A stretch of 64,000 bases of DNA from Companilactobacillus nuruki (lineage in GTDB: Bacteria; Bacillota; Bacilli; Lactobacillales; Lactobacillaceae): the NCBI RefSeq assembly GCF_002872255.1, contig NZ_NIPR01000034.1, positions 62,001 to 126,000 on the forward strand. Reading direction: 5' to 3'. How positions within the stretch are numbered: position 1 is the first letter of the stretch; the number at the start of each line of letters is the position of its first letter. Of this stretch, positions 1-8,773 are shown piece after piece. The translations under genes and the position numbers were made by a program. The notes below the pieces were generated by a model that made no database searches, was not told the origin of the DNA, and saw nothing but the letters and a program-made list of their open reading frames with translations.

Positions 1-2
1 AT

Positions 3-794
3 AATGTAACACAGCAATTAATGACGACCCTATATTCAATTAAGCAAAATACCTCAGTAGATCAATATGCGGTTTACGTGATTCAAAGTCCCAAGTTGAA
101 ATTGTCGGAAACATTAAATAATTTTTGCCAAAAATTAGGAATGCATTATCATCCAGTGATAATTGATGATAATCAATTTAATGATGCACCGACGACAGAC
201 CGTTACCCTAAAACAATTTATTATCGCTTATTGGCTTATAAATATTTACCAAAGAATTTGAAACGAATTCTCTATTTGGACGTTGATATTTTGGTTATTA
301 ACGATTTAATGTCTTTATATGAATTGGATTTGAAAGATTACTGGTATGCCGCAGCAAGTCATACATCATTAGATGTAACTGATAATTTGAATAAATTACG
401 ATTAGGTAATTATGAAACTGAAAGTTACTATAATTCAGGCGTGATGTTGATGGACCTAGAAGCAATTAGAGAACATGTTAAAGCCAATGATATTTTTAAT
501 TATATTGAAAAAATGGGTAAGGCACTTTTTTTGCCAGATCAAGATATTTTAAATGGACTATATGGACAACATATAATGAAGATTCCTGATGAACTCTATA
601 ATTATGATGCACGTATGAATCCTCTGTACTTTGCTAAAAGCAATGGTGAACGGGACATTGATTGGGTAATTGATAATACAGTTGTTTTACATTTCTGTGG
701 TCGAGATAAACCATGGCGCTCGGAATATAAAGAGCGTTATTCAGGATTATATAAGCATTATCAACACCGAGCAAAAAAACTAAGATTTGAATAA
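3..794 (+). CDS. Family 8 glycosyltransferase, 5' end cut by the window
   Basis: Retaining GT-A glycosyltransferase of family GT8, likely transferring a hexose to a cell-envelope glycan. The frame is open to the left edge: codons before the first ATG (21) read NVTQQL, continuing into MTTLYSIKQN, which resembles the conserved N-terminal GT8 helix, so the true start lies outside the window. Counting from the ATG at 21, the metal-binding DxD is D87-V-D89 in LYLDVDILV. Later motifs YYNSGVMLMD and LPDQDILNGLYG and the closing HFCGRDKPW are typical of GT8. The acceptor cannot be inferred. A strong terminator follows. Confidence 0.88.
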   Translation, partial: NVTQQLMTTLYSIKQNTSVDQYAVYVIQSPKLKLSETLNNFCQKLGMHYHPVIIDDNQFNDAPTTDRYPKTIYYRLLAYKYLPKNLKRILYLDVDILVINDLMSLYELDLKDYWYAAASHTSLDVTDNLNKLRLGNYETESYYNSGVMLMDLEAIREHVKANDIFNYIEKMGKALFLPDQDILNGLYGQHIMKIPDELYNYDARMNPLYFAKSNGERDIDWVIDNTVVLHFCGRDKPWRSEYKERYSGLYKHYQHRAKKLRFE

Positions 795-841
795 ATACAG
801 GAAAAGAAGTTAGGGCATAACCCTAGAACAGTCTAAACGTG

Positions 842-883
842 GAACAGAACATAGCCTTCGAGCATGTTTTGTTCTATTTTTTT
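842..883 (+). terminator. Rho-independent terminator after the GT8 gene
   Basis: An 11-bp stem (GAACAGAACAT 842-852 against ATGTTTTGTTC 864-874, one G-U pair) is followed by a T-rich tract ending at 883. A smaller dyad (TAGGG/CCCTA, 811-824) lies just upstream. Confidence 0.8.
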
Positions 884-903
884 ACAATTTGTCAATATTA
901 TTA

Positions 904-941
904 TGATATCACTTTGATATGATAGTGATATAATAAAGCCA
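904..941 (+). promoter_or_regulatory. Promoter with periodic TGATAT repeats; likely leaderless start and RHH operator
   Basis: TGATAT occurs at 904, 915 and 926, exactly 11 bp apart. Superimposed is an inverted repeat, ATATCACT (906-913) and AGTGATAT (924-931). The -10 TATAAT (929-934) overlaps the last repeat, and the ATG follows 6 nt later with no Shine-Dalgarno, so the mRNA may be leaderless. TATCACT fits the WATCACW heptad bound by omega-type ribbon-helix-helix repressors. Autoregulation by the next gene is inference. Confidence 0.6.
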
Positions 942-1273
942 TGGCAGATAAAACAATAGCATTAAGATTAGACAAAGATTTGTACGACCGAATAGCAGAA
1001 GATGCCAGTCGTGAAAATCGCAGCGTTAACAATTATATTGTCACTAAATTAAGTGATACGGTACCAACCAATAACCTTGAACAGCGCCAAATAGTAGGAT
1101 CTGTGGTTAAAGGGGACAAGATCAATATGGCAAATGACTTGATTGAGGTTAAAGGTATCTATTATCGCTATGATTTATTGGCAAATGATGCAGTTAATAA
1201 AATGGGGAATTATCAGGTAATTAAGGCTAATGGTAATATTCTGACAATTCAGGAATTAAAATCAGAAAAGTAG
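941..1273 (+). CDS. Ribbon-helix-helix (Arc/CopG-like) DNA-binding protein
   Basis: A 110-aa protein. Residues 1-40 form an Arc/CopG-type ribbon-helix-helix: the beta-strand TIALRLDKDLYDRIAEDA, then SRENRSVNNYIVTKL. The remaining ~65 residues are a domain I do not recognise. It is probably a dimeric repressor of its own operon; the promoter has phased repeats suited to a cooperative RHH protein. No Shine-Dalgarno precedes the ATG. It lies 10 nt upstream of the SPFH gene, so the two are almost certainly co-transcribed. It is not a convincing antitoxin, since its partner is not a toxin. Confidence 0.75.
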   Translation: MADKTIALRLDKDLYDRIAEDASRENRSVNNYIVTKLSDTVPTNNLEQRQIVGSVVKGDKINMANDLIEVKGIYYRYDLLANDAVNKMGNYQVIKANGNILTIQELKSEK

Positions 1274-1283
1274 GCGGATAAAT

Positions 1284-2102
1284 ATGTTTGGGTTAAAAGT
1301 GGTACGTCAAAATCATGTTGGTTTGGTAGAAACATTGGGGAAGTATAGTCGTCAAGTTAGTGCAGGATTGAATTTTTATATTCCTGTTTTTCAAAAAATA
1401 AGAATAGTTGATTTAGCAATGATTCCTCTCTCACTACAAGGGTATTCAGTTATTACTAAAGATAATGCTGAAGTGCAAACAACTGTTACTTTGAATTATC
1501 ATGTAACGAATGCTAGAAAATTCGAGTATGAAAATAGTAATTCGGTTGAGTCAATGATTCAGTTAGTTCGAGGCCATTTGCGAGATATTATTGGTAAATT
1601 GGATTTGAATGAAGCTTTGGGGTCAACATCTAAGATCAATGCTGATTTGGCAACTGCCATTGGAGATTTGACCGATACGTATGGAATCAAAGTTGATCGA
1701 GTTAATATTGATGAGTTGAAACCATCTGCTTCAATTACAGAGTCAATGGAGAAACAGATTAGAGCTGATCGTGAAAAAACTGCTGCAATTTCTAAGGCTA
1801 ATGGTGATGCGCGCAGTATTGAAATTGAAACTAAAGCTAAGAATGAGGCTACAGTTTCAACTGCTAAAGCTGAAGCAGCCGCAACAATTGCCAGAGCTGA
1901 TGCAAAGGCTTATGAAATTAAGAAGTTGAATGAAATGTTGTCATCAGCTGATAATAAATATTTCACTGCTCAACAAATCCAAGCCTTCGCTGCTTTGGCT
2001 GGGTCTAATACCAACACAGTTGTGATGGATCAAGCTTCAATTGGCAAATATTCAGAGATTCCGGTAACAGCACAGGTTATGAATCAAATGACTAAAAAGT
2101 GA
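1284..2102 (+). CDS. SPFH/band 7 (stomatin-prohibitin-like) membrane protein
   Basis: A 272-aa SPFH-domain protein, a family that forms membrane-associated oligomeric scaffolds in functional microdomains. The band 7 core covers roughly residues 5-180 (VGLVETLGKYSRQVSAGLNF, then VVTKDNAEV-like and LRDIIGKLDLNEAL-like segments). An Ala/Glu/Lys-rich coiled coil (~160-215, KANGDARSIEIETKAKNEAT) and a hydrophobic C-terminal part follow. There is no clear N-terminal transmembrane helix, so it may attach through a hairpin. An AGGCGG Shine-Dalgarno precedes the ATG. The upstream RHH regulator suggests regulated expression, perhaps for envelope stress; the role is unknown. Confidence 0.85.
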   Translation: MFGLKVVRQNHVGLVETLGKYSRQVSAGLNFYIPVFQKIRIVDLAMIPLSLQGYSVITKDNAEVQTTVTLNYHVTNARKFEYENSNSVESMIQLVRGHLRDIIGKLDLNEALGSTSKINADLATAIGDLTDTYGIKVDRVNIDELKPSASITESMEKQIRADREKTAAISKANGDARSIEIETKAKNEATVSTAKAEAAATIARADAKAYEIKKLNEMLSSADNKYFTAQQIQAFAALAGSNTNTVVMDQASIGKYSEIPVTAQVMNQMTKK

Positions 2103-2107
2103 ATTGA

Positions 2108-2753
<646 letters not shown>

Positions 2754-2760
2754 CATGTTA

Positions 2761-2796
2761 AAATGATATACGAAGATGTATATCATTTTTTTTGGG
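2761..2796 (+). terminator. Attenuating hairpin between padA and padR
   Basis: Stem AAATGATATAC against GTATATCATTT followed by T8, located 8 nt after the padA stop and just before padR. It probably gives a high padA to padR transcript ratio. Confidence 0.7.
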
Positions 2797-2804
2797 AGAA
2801 AATT

Positions 2805-3314
2805 ATGCCTAAGAAACGTATATTGCCATATGTATTACTCGGTTTGATCAATAATAAAGGTAGCTTGTCTGGTTATCAGATTAGTCAAGAGTTTAAACAT
2901 GAGGTAGGGGATTTTTGGCATGCCTCACATAGTCAGATATATCCAGAATTAGCTAGAATGAAAGATGATGGTTGGGTAGAAGATAATAATGATGGAAAAT
3001 CCACCTATTATAAGATTACCGATGAAGGATCAAAAGTAATGCGAACGTGGTTAGAAGAACCATTGGAAGACAATGAAGAATTGTTTTCATTAAAGCTGTA
3101 TTTTATTAAAGATAAATCAGATCCTTTATTAAAATCGTTAATCAATCAAGAATTAGATATAAACAAAAAGAAATACGATTACCTAAAGAAAAGATTGGCA
3201 GAAGTCTTTGAAGATGATAATAAAATTCAAGATAATTATGGACATTATTTGATTTTAACCAGAGCAATTGAACGTGAGAAAAATCATATTCTATGGTTAG
3301 AAAAAAACTCTTGA
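2805..3314 (+). CDS. padR: PadR-family repressor of phenolic acid response
   Basis: A 169-aa PadR. The N-terminal winged helix (~1-85: ILPYVLLGLINNKGSLSGYQI, the recognition-helix region SHSQIYPELARMKDDGWV, and the wing KSTYYKITDEG) is followed by the long helical C-terminal dimerisation domain (~95-169). PadR proteins release DNA when hydroxycinnamates bind. It sits behind padA and is probably co-transcribed through the leaky hairpin, giving autoregulation. The start is the ATG at 2805 after GGGAGAA; an earlier ATG at 2763 lies inside the hairpin and is rejected. It may also act on the related dyad at 46902-46915. Confidence 0.92.
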   Translation: MPKKRILPYVLLGLINNKGSLSGYQISQEFKHEVGDFWHASHSQIYPELARMKDDGWVEDNNDGKSTYYKITDEGSKVMRTWLEEPLEDNEELFSLKLYFIKDKSDPLLKSLINQELDINKKKYDYLKKRLAEVFEDDNKIQDNYGHYLILTRAIEREKNHILWLEKNS

Positions 3315-3323
3315 TTATAAATG

Positions 3324-3366
3324 AAAACCCCTTGTATTGGAATAATTCAATCAAGGGGTTTTGTTT
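3324..3366 (+). terminator. Terminator after padR
   Basis: Stem AAAACCCCTTG (3324-3334) with CAAGGGGTTTT (3352-3362), an inner ATTG/CAAT pairing in the loop, and a T-rich tail. Confidence 0.85.
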
Positions 3367-3477
3367 TGCACTTTTTCTAATACCTGTGACATGTTGTTTT
3401 TAATGCACCACGTATTTTTAGAGACTGAGCATGTTTGGTATTTTAATAGTAACGATAAATAAAGGGGGAAAACAGTC

Positions 3478-3744
3478 ATGGTAAAGGAAAAAATTCGGTA
3501 TGATGTATTAAATTCCACCTATAAGGCACTAGTTGACTTGGTCGGTGAAGATAATATGTTGAAAATTTATAATGAATTTCGTGGTTCACAATTACAATTG
3601 CCTATGAAACTTTATGATAGACAAGAGCTTGAGAAACATTTGAAAAGAAATACTAGAAAAAATATAGATGTCAAAAAATTATCGCATACTTATGGCTTTT
3701 CACAGAGATGGATTAAAAATGCAATTTCGAAGGGAGATAAGTAA
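3478..3744 (+). CDS. Mor-like DNA-binding protein
   Basis: An 88-aa basic protein resembling the Mor transcription-activator family. The central segment LVGEDNMLKIYNEFRGSQLQLP matches the family's dimerisation part, and the C-terminal VKKLSHTYGFSQRWIKNAISK its helix-turn-helix. GGGGG and an ATG at 3478 give a clear start. It stands alone between the padR terminator and the EPS promoter and could regulate that operon. Mor proteins are best known from phage Mu, but no phage genes are nearby, so a domesticated regulator is more likely. The target is unknown. Confidence 0.65.
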   Translation: MVKEKIRYDVLNSTYKALVDLVGEDNMLKIYNEFRGSQLQLPMKLYDRQELEKHLKRNTRKNIDVKKLSHTYGFSQRWIKNAISKGDK

Positions 3745-3816
3745 GTTCTGATAAAAAATTATCTTTTATAATGATTTTTTAGTAAGAAGACTACGAATAT
3801 GTATATTCAAAATATT

Positions 3817-3881
3817 GGAAACGTTTCTTTAATGCTAATTTAATTTGATATATTGTCGCAATATGTCAACAGGTCTATACT
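3817..3881 (+). promoter_or_regulatory. EPS operon promoter with a palindromic site upstream
   Basis: -35 TTGTCG (3853-3858), 17-nt spacer, -10 TATACT (3876-3881), about 58 nt before the first EPS gene. Upstream, inside TTGGAAACGTTTCTT, lies the perfect palindrome GAAACGTTTC; it matches the core but not the 3' end of a cre site. Confidence 0.6.
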
Positions 3882-3938
3882 TTCTTATATGTATTAGGAT
3901 TAATTTATATATATTTTGGGATTTATTCGGAGGACGAA

Positions 3939-4718
3939 GTGGGATCAGAACAAACTATCAGTATGATTCAAATATTTGGCATACTACGTAAACATATAAG
4001 GGCTATAGCCGGGACAACATTAGTTGTAACGCTGGCCGCAATTTTTGTGACTTTTTTTGTTATGACGCCTAAGTATAGCGCCACAACAGAGATTTTGGTT
4101 AATCGTAAGTTATCATCAGACATGCAGGCGGCACAGTTTCAACAAGTGCAAGCTGACGTGCAAATGATCAGTACATATAAGGACATTATTACTAGCCCAA
4201 CTGTTTTAAGGGATGTGAATAAGCAGATTAGAGATTACCCTGGATATCCTGGATCAATGAATGCATTGAAAGATTCGCTATCAATTAGTAATTCTCAAAA
4301 CTCTCAAGTATTTTCAGTAACGGCGAAGTCAACCGATGCAGGAACAGCAGCTGCAATTGCTAATGAAACGGCAAAGGTTTTTAAGAAAAAGGTCGTTAAG
4401 ATCATGAGTGTCAATAATGTTTCAATTGTTTCTGAGGCTGAGACGAATACTAAACCAGTAAGCCCTCGTAAGACGTTAAATATTTTGGCGGGAATCATTT
4501 TAGGATTGATATTGGGGATAGCATTAGCCTTTATTCGTGAATTAACAGATCGAACAGTGAGTGATGAAAGTTTCTTAACTGACGATTTAGGCTTAACCAG
4601 TTTAGGAATTGTTAGTGAGATTGACCAAAAAGATATTGAACGTACCGTTGAACATAAGGATTTACAAGTACCAATGAACAACGGTGAATTTTCATCTAGA
4701 AATCACAGAAGGGTCTAG
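3939..4718 (+). CDS. wzd: EPS chain-length determinant / tyrosine kinase modulator (Wzd/CpsC type)
   Basis: A 259-aa Wzz-superfamily polysaccharide co-polymerase. It sets EPS chain length and activates the separate kinase encoded next. TM1 is at about 20-42, followed by an extracytoplasmic alpha-beta domain, then the conserved Pro-rich TKPVSPRKTLN and TM2 (~182-204), ending in a cytoplasmic tail. The start is GTG at 3939 behind CGGAGG. It is first in the EPS operon, 8 nt before the kinase gene. Gram-positive Wzd and Wze are normally separate proteins, as here. Confidence 0.9.
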   Translation: MGSEQTISMIQIFGILRKHIRAIAGTTLVVTLAAIFVTFFVMTPKYSATTEILVNRKLSSDMQAAQFQQVQADVQMISTYKDIITSPTVLRDVNKQIRDYPGYPGSMNALKDSLSISNSQNSQVFSVTAKSTDAGTAAAIANETAKVFKKKVVKIMSVNNVSIVSEAETNTKPVSPRKTLNILAGIILGLILGIALAFIRELTDRTVSDESFLTDDLGLTSLGIVSEIDQKDIERTVEHKDLQVPMNNGEFSSRNHRRV

Positions 4719-4726
4719 GTAAACTA

Positions 4727-5470
4727 ATGCCATTATTTAAAAGTAAGACTAAAAAATTAGATAACTATAGCTTGAAGCATGGTGTTGGATTAATTACTTA
4801 TGATGATCCGACCAGTGCTACGTCTGAGCAATTTAATACTATTAGAACAAATATTCAGTTTTCATCAGTTGATAAAAAATTAAAGTCGATTTTATTTACA
4901 TCTTCTGCACCATCAGAGGGTAAATCGACTGTCAGTAATAATGTGGCCGTAACTTGGGCCAAGCAAGGTGAAAAGGTCATTCTAATGGATGCTGATCTAA
5001 GAAGACCTACAGTTCATAAAACTTTTAATGTCAGTAATAGAGTAGGATTATCCAGTTATTTATTGGGTAATGCTTCATTTGAAGAAATTATTCAACCTAC
5101 AATGGTTAATAATTTATTTGTCATTACAAGTGGACCAATTCCTCCTAATCCTTCTGAATTGTTGGGAAGTATGCGTACAAAAGATCTATTGACAAGGCTT
5201 GAAGATAAATCGGACTTGTTGATATTGGATGCTCCACCAGCTAATTCCGTAACTGATGCTCAAGTTCTAGCTGCCCAAGTTGATGGCGTAATTATGGTTG
5301 TTCCACAAGGTATTGCTGAAAAAGCAGGTGTAGCACATGCTAAACAGGCTTTAGAAACAGTTCATGCCAATATTTTAGGCGTAATCATGAATCGAGTAAC
5401 TAAAGAAAAATCTTCCGGATATTATGGTGGATATTACGGTGGTTATTATGGAGCTGAGAAGAAAAAATGA
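4727..5470 (+). CDS. wze: EPS tyrosine autokinase (Wze/CpsD type)
   Basis: Cytoplasmic bacterial tyrosine kinase controlling EPS polymerisation and export with Wzd. Walker A is SSAPSEGKST (59-68), Walker A' VILMDADLRRP (84-94), and Walker B LLILDAPP lies near 165. The C-terminal autophosphorylation cluster YYGGYYGGYYG (232-242) has six tyrosines. The 247-aa length is normal. The stop overlaps the start of the cognate phosphatase by 4 nt (ATGA), indicating translational coupling. Confidence 0.95.
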   Translation: MPLFKSKTKKLDNYSLKHGVGLITYDDPTSATSEQFNTIRTNIQFSSVDKKLKSILFTSSAPSEGKSTVSNNVAVTWAKQGEKVILMDADLRRPTVHKTFNVSNRVGLSSYLLGNASFEEIIQPTMVNNLFVITSGPIPPNPSELLGSMRTKDLLTRLEDKSDLLILDAPPANSVTDAQVLAAQVDGVIMVVPQGIAEKAGVAHAKQALETVHANILGVIMNRVTKEKSSGYYGGYYGGYYGAEKKK

Positions 5471-6252
5471 AATTAATTGATTTGCATTGCCATATTTTGC
5501 CAGGAGTTGATGATGGATCTAAGGATTTACAGATGTCGCTGGATTTGGCTAGGGTGGCTGTAGATCAAGGTATTAGTCATGCACTTTTGACACCACATCA
5601 TATGGATGGTGAATATGTTAACCATAAGCAAGATGTAATAGAAAAGACTAATGAGTTTCAAAAGAAACTAGATAGCAATCAGATATCGTTGACTGTTTTT
5701 GCAGGACAGGAAGTTCATTTAACAGGAGAGTTGATTTCGAACATAGGTAAAGATGATGTTTTATTTATGGATGAAACTAATCGATATTTGTTACTGGAAT
5801 TGCCACATAATGGGATTCCTGAATATACGGCCGATATGATTTTTGATTTGACCACTAGGGGAATAGTACCAGTGATCGCCCATCCGGAGAGAAATTTGGG
5901 CTTTCAAGAAACACCAGATAAATTGTATGAATTTGTAAAAATGGGTTGTTTGACTCAACTGACTAGTAGTAGTTACTTGGGTGTGTTTGGGAAACATGTT
6001 CAAGAATTAACTGAGCAAATTATCAAAGCAAATTTGGGATTTGTTTTTGCTTCGGATGCACATAATTTTAAGGGGCGAAGATACTTGATGAAAGAGGCCT
6101 TTGATAAGTTAGAACGCGAAGAAGGAAGAAATAAAGCCCAACAATTTAATATAAATGCAAAAAACATCATCAATGGCGATGATGTGGGGGATACAGATTA
6201 TGTTCGTATTTCTGAATTAACTAAGAAGAGAAAGAGATTCTGGTTGTTTTAG
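5467..6252 (+). CDS. wzb: PHP-family protein-tyrosine phosphatase (Wzb/CpsB type)
   Basis: Metal-dependent phosphotyrosine phosphatase of the PHP superfamily that dephosphorylates the Wze tail. Visible metal-binding motifs are DLHCHILPGVDDG near the N-terminus, TPHHMDGEY, GQEVHL, VIAHPERN and the C-terminal FASDAHNF. The 261-aa length fits CpsB/YwqE. It overlaps wze by 4 nt, completing the kinase-modulator-phosphatase module. Confidence 0.94.
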   Translation: MKLIDLHCHILPGVDDGSKDLQMSLDLARVAVDQGISHALLTPHHMDGEYVNHKQDVIEKTNEFQKKLDSNQISLTVFAGQEVHLTGELISNIGKDDVLFMDETNRYLLLELPHNGIPEYTADMIFDLTTRGIVPVIAHPERNLGFQETPDKLYEFVKMGCLTQLTSSSYLGVFGKHVQELTEQIIKANLGFVFASDAHNFKGRRYLMKEAFDKLEREEGRNKAQQFNINAKNIINGDDVGDTDYVRISELTKKRKRFWLF

Positions 6253-6282
6253 ATAATTCGATTGATAAAGGGGAATAAGGAT

Positions 6283-6954
6283 ATGGAGTATTTTGATGGT
6301 AGTAATAATAATAATTTATCAATTGATCCTGCTTACCAAAATAGACGATATGTTTATAAAGCGATTAAAAGGATATTTGATTTTGTCGCTAGTTTTTTAG
6401 GGCTAATATTATTGTCACCATTATTCTTAATTGTGGCAATTGCCATAAAACTTGAAGATTCGAAGGGTTCGGTATTTTATTCACAGGTTCGTTTAGGAAA
6501 AAGACAAGAACCGTTTAAGATGTATAAGTTTAGATCGATGGAAGTACATGCTGATGAACATTTGAAAGAGTTACTTTCTGAGAATGAAGTTGAAGGTGCC
6601 ATGTTTAAAATGAAAGACGATCCTAGAGTTACTAAAGTCGGACGATTTATTCGTAAATATAGCATTGATGAGCTTCCACAATTACTTAATGTCTTGTTGG
6701 GGAATATGAGTTTAGTAGGTCCAAGGCCGCCATTGCCACGTGAAGTTAAAGACTATACAGATTATGATAAACAGCGATTAGTTGTAAAACCTGGTTGTAC
6801 TGGGTTATGGCAAATTAGTGGGCGTAATGATGTTGGTTTTCCCGAGATGGTTGAGTTAGATTTGAAATACATCAATCATCGTGGAATATTATTTGATTTG
6901 TATATGATATTAAAAACTATTGTTGTTTTTGTAAGACCCAATGGAGCGTATTAA
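6283..6954 (+). CDS. Priming undecaprenyl-phosphate sugar-1-phosphate transferase
   Basis: Polyisoprenyl-phosphate hexose-1-phosphate transferase that starts EPS repeat-unit synthesis on undecaprenyl phosphate. A single N-terminal membrane hairpin (RIFDFVASFLGLILLSPLFL region) precedes the catalytic domain with YSQVRLGKRQEPFKMYKFRS, the DPRVTKVGRFIRK segment and SIDELPQLLNVLLGNMSLVG with GPRPPLP. The start is ATG 6283 behind AAAGGGG (6267-6273), not the upstream TTG at 6262, which lacks a ribosome site. 223 aa, a short monotopic form. Sugar specificity (glucose or galactose) cannot be told. Confidence 0.93.
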   Translation: MEYFDGSNNNNLSIDPAYQNRRYVYKAIKRIFDFVASFLGLILLSPLFLIVAIAIKLEDSKGSVFYSQVRLGKRQEPFKMYKFRSMEVHADEHLKELLSENEVEGAMFKMKDDPRVTKVGRFIRKYSIDELPQLLNVLLGNMSLVGPRPPLPREVKDYTDYDKQRLVVKPGCTGLWQISGRNDVGFPEMVELDLKYINHRGILFDLYMILKTIVVFVRPNGAY

Positions 6955-6977
6955 TAATTATATTGAAGGGGCATTTT

Positions 6978-7751
6978 ATGTCTAATATAAAGATTTTAGT
7001 TGCATCACATAAGTACGTTTCAATGCCAGAAGATAGAAACGTATATTTGCCTGTACTTGTTGGAGCAGGTAGTAATTATAAAAAAGGAATCGATTTTCAA
7101 CGGGATGATGATGGTGAAAACATTTCATATAAGAATCCCAATTATAACGAGTTGACCGCAATTTACTGGGCTTGGAAGAATTTGAAGGATACAGATGTTG
7201 TGGGTTTAGTACATTACAGACGATTATTTTCTATTGATAAAAATGATATTCCTATTTGCCGAAAAGATATTGAAGAATTGTTATTAGATAATGATGTTAT
7301 CCTTCCTAAAAAGAGAAAATACTATATTGAAACAAATCGTTCTCATTATATTCATGCACATAATGAGTTGCCACTTGATGAATTGAGAAAAATAATTAAA
7401 AATGAATACTCAGAATATCTGCAATATTTTGATAACGTAATGAATCGAAGAAGTGCGCATATGTTTAATATGTTTATTATGAAAAAGAAGTACTTTGAAT
7501 CATATTCAAAGTTTATTTTTAATGTTTTAAGTAAGCTAGAGCATCGAATAGATATTAGTAATTATTCTATTCAAGAATCAAGGGTATATGGGTACTTGTC
7601 TGAATTATTAATGGATGTATGGCTTGAAAAAAATAAAATTAAATATAAAGAAATTAATTGGTATCAAACGGGAGATAAACATATTTTAAAAAAAATATTC
7701 TTTTTCTTGTGTAGAAAGTTTGGAGTGGGATATACACATACCCATTTTTAA
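6978..7751 (+). CDS. DUF4422-type glycosyltransferase
   Basis: A 257-aa protein of the DUF4422 family common in EPS and capsule clusters, taken to be glycosyltransferases. Family signatures include the KILVASHKYVSMPEDRNVYL start, LTAIYWAWKNL, VGLVHYRRLF, and AHMFNMFIMKKKYF with a late VWLEKN. The start is ATG 6978 behind GAAGGGG; the TTG at 6963 overlaps that ribosome site. It probably adds one sugar of the repeat unit on the cytoplasmic side. Donor and acceptor are unknown. Confidence 0.82.
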   Translation: MSNIKILVASHKYVSMPEDRNVYLPVLVGAGSNYKKGIDFQRDDDGENISYKNPNYNELTAIYWAWKNLKDTDVVGLVHYRRLFSIDKNDIPICRKDIEELLLDNDVILPKKRKYYIETNRSHYIHAHNELPLDELRKIIKNEYSEYLQYFDNVMNRRSAHMFNMFIMKKKYFESYSKFIFNVLSKLEHRIDISNYSIQESRVYGYLSELLMDVWLEKNKIKYKEINWYQTGDKHILKKIFFFLCRKFGVGYTHTHF

Positions 7752-7783
7752 CTTTTTGTTACGTTACCAATATGGGATGATAA

Positions 7784-8761
7784 ATGAATAATAAAAAACC
7801 GCTTATTTCAGTAATAATTCCTGCATATAACGTGGAATCTACTATAGAAGATTGTGTTAATTCAGTTATTAAACAAGATTATAAAAATAAAGAAATTATA
7901 ATAATTGATGATAAGTCTAAAGATAAGACTTTAAAAATTGCGAAAAAACTAGCTCAAAATGTGCCCTATATCAGAATCTATTCAATTGATCATAGTGGAC
8001 TTTCGAAAGTAAGGAATTATGGTATAGAGATGTCTAATGGTGATTATATAACCTTCATTGATTCGGATGATACTGTGGAAAGTGATTATCTTAGTTATTT
8101 AGTGTATTTAATAATGAAATTTAATGTAAATATTTCCAGTTGTCAGCATAAGGTTGTTTATAGTAATAACATTGTAGATAATAAACTGAACAAAAATTCC
8201 AGAATATGGAATAGTCATGATTGGATTGAAGGAATTTTGGCAAGAGACAAGGTTGACTTGTCGGTATGGGGGAAACTTTATAAAAAAGAATTGTTCAAAA
8301 ACATCCTTTATCCCGAGGGAAAAGTTTTTGAAGATACATTTACAACGTATAAAGTTGTATTAAAGTCGGGAGGAGTAGCAGTTGGTTCTTTGTCCAAATA
8401 TAATTACATTATTAGAGATAACTCGATTACAACTGAATCCTTTAATAAAAAGAAACTGGATCTTTTAGAAGCAACTTATGAAATGGTTAATGAAGTTCTT
8501 AAAATATATCCAGATTTATATAATGTTTCCAGATTGAGAATTTGTTGGGCTTCAGTGAGCGTTATAAATTCAATCTTATTTAGTAAAAGGTTGAAAGATT
8601 ATGTTTATTTAATCAAGGATTTGAAAAGAAGTGTACTTAAAAATAGAAATATAGTTTTATCTAACTTAAATAAGGACTTTAGATTAAAAATTGCTGCTAT
8701 TTTTCTTTCCATGGGAATTCCAACTTATAGTGCTCTTTTAAAATTCTATTTTAGAAAATGA
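7784..8761 (+). CDS. Family 2 glycosyltransferase
   Basis: GT-A fold inverting glycosyltransferase, 325 aa. The N-terminal nucleotide-binding part is SVIIPAYNVESTIEDCVNSV with EIIIIDDKSKDKT; the DxD-type metal site is YITFIDSDDTVE. A conserved ED pair (KVFEDTFTTYK) probably supplies the catalytic base. The C-terminal ~100 residues are helical and variable, as usual for EPS GT2 enzymes. Third of the repeat-unit assembly enzymes in order; the linkage is not predictable. Confidence 0.9.
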   Translation: MNNKKPLISVIIPAYNVESTIEDCVNSVIKQDYKNKEIIIIDDKSKDKTLKIAKKLAQNVPYIRIYSIDHSGLSKVRNYGIEMSNGDYITFIDSDDTVESDYLSYLVYLIMKFNVNISSCQHKVVYSNNIVDNKLNKNSRIWNSHDWIEGILARDKVDLSVWGKLYKKELFKNILYPEGKVFEDTFTTYKVVLKSGGVAVGSLSKYNYIIRDNSITTESFNKKKLDLLEATYEMVNEVLKIYPDLYNVSRLRICWASVSVINSILFSKRLKDYVYLIKDLKRSVLKNRNIVLSNLNKDFRLKIAAIFLSMGIPTYSALLKFYFRK

Positions 8762-8773
8762 ATATCTAGTAAT

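Noticed and set aside
941-2102. Toxin-antitoxin pair
   Set aside because: The RHH protein fits an antitoxin-like DNA-binding domain, but its partner is a band 7/SPFH scaffold protein with no toxin fold.
3478-3744. Prophage remnant suggested by the Mor-like gene and by the Ltp-like gene at 39416
   Set aside because: No integrase, structural, lysis or replication genes and no attachment-site repeats accompany either gene.
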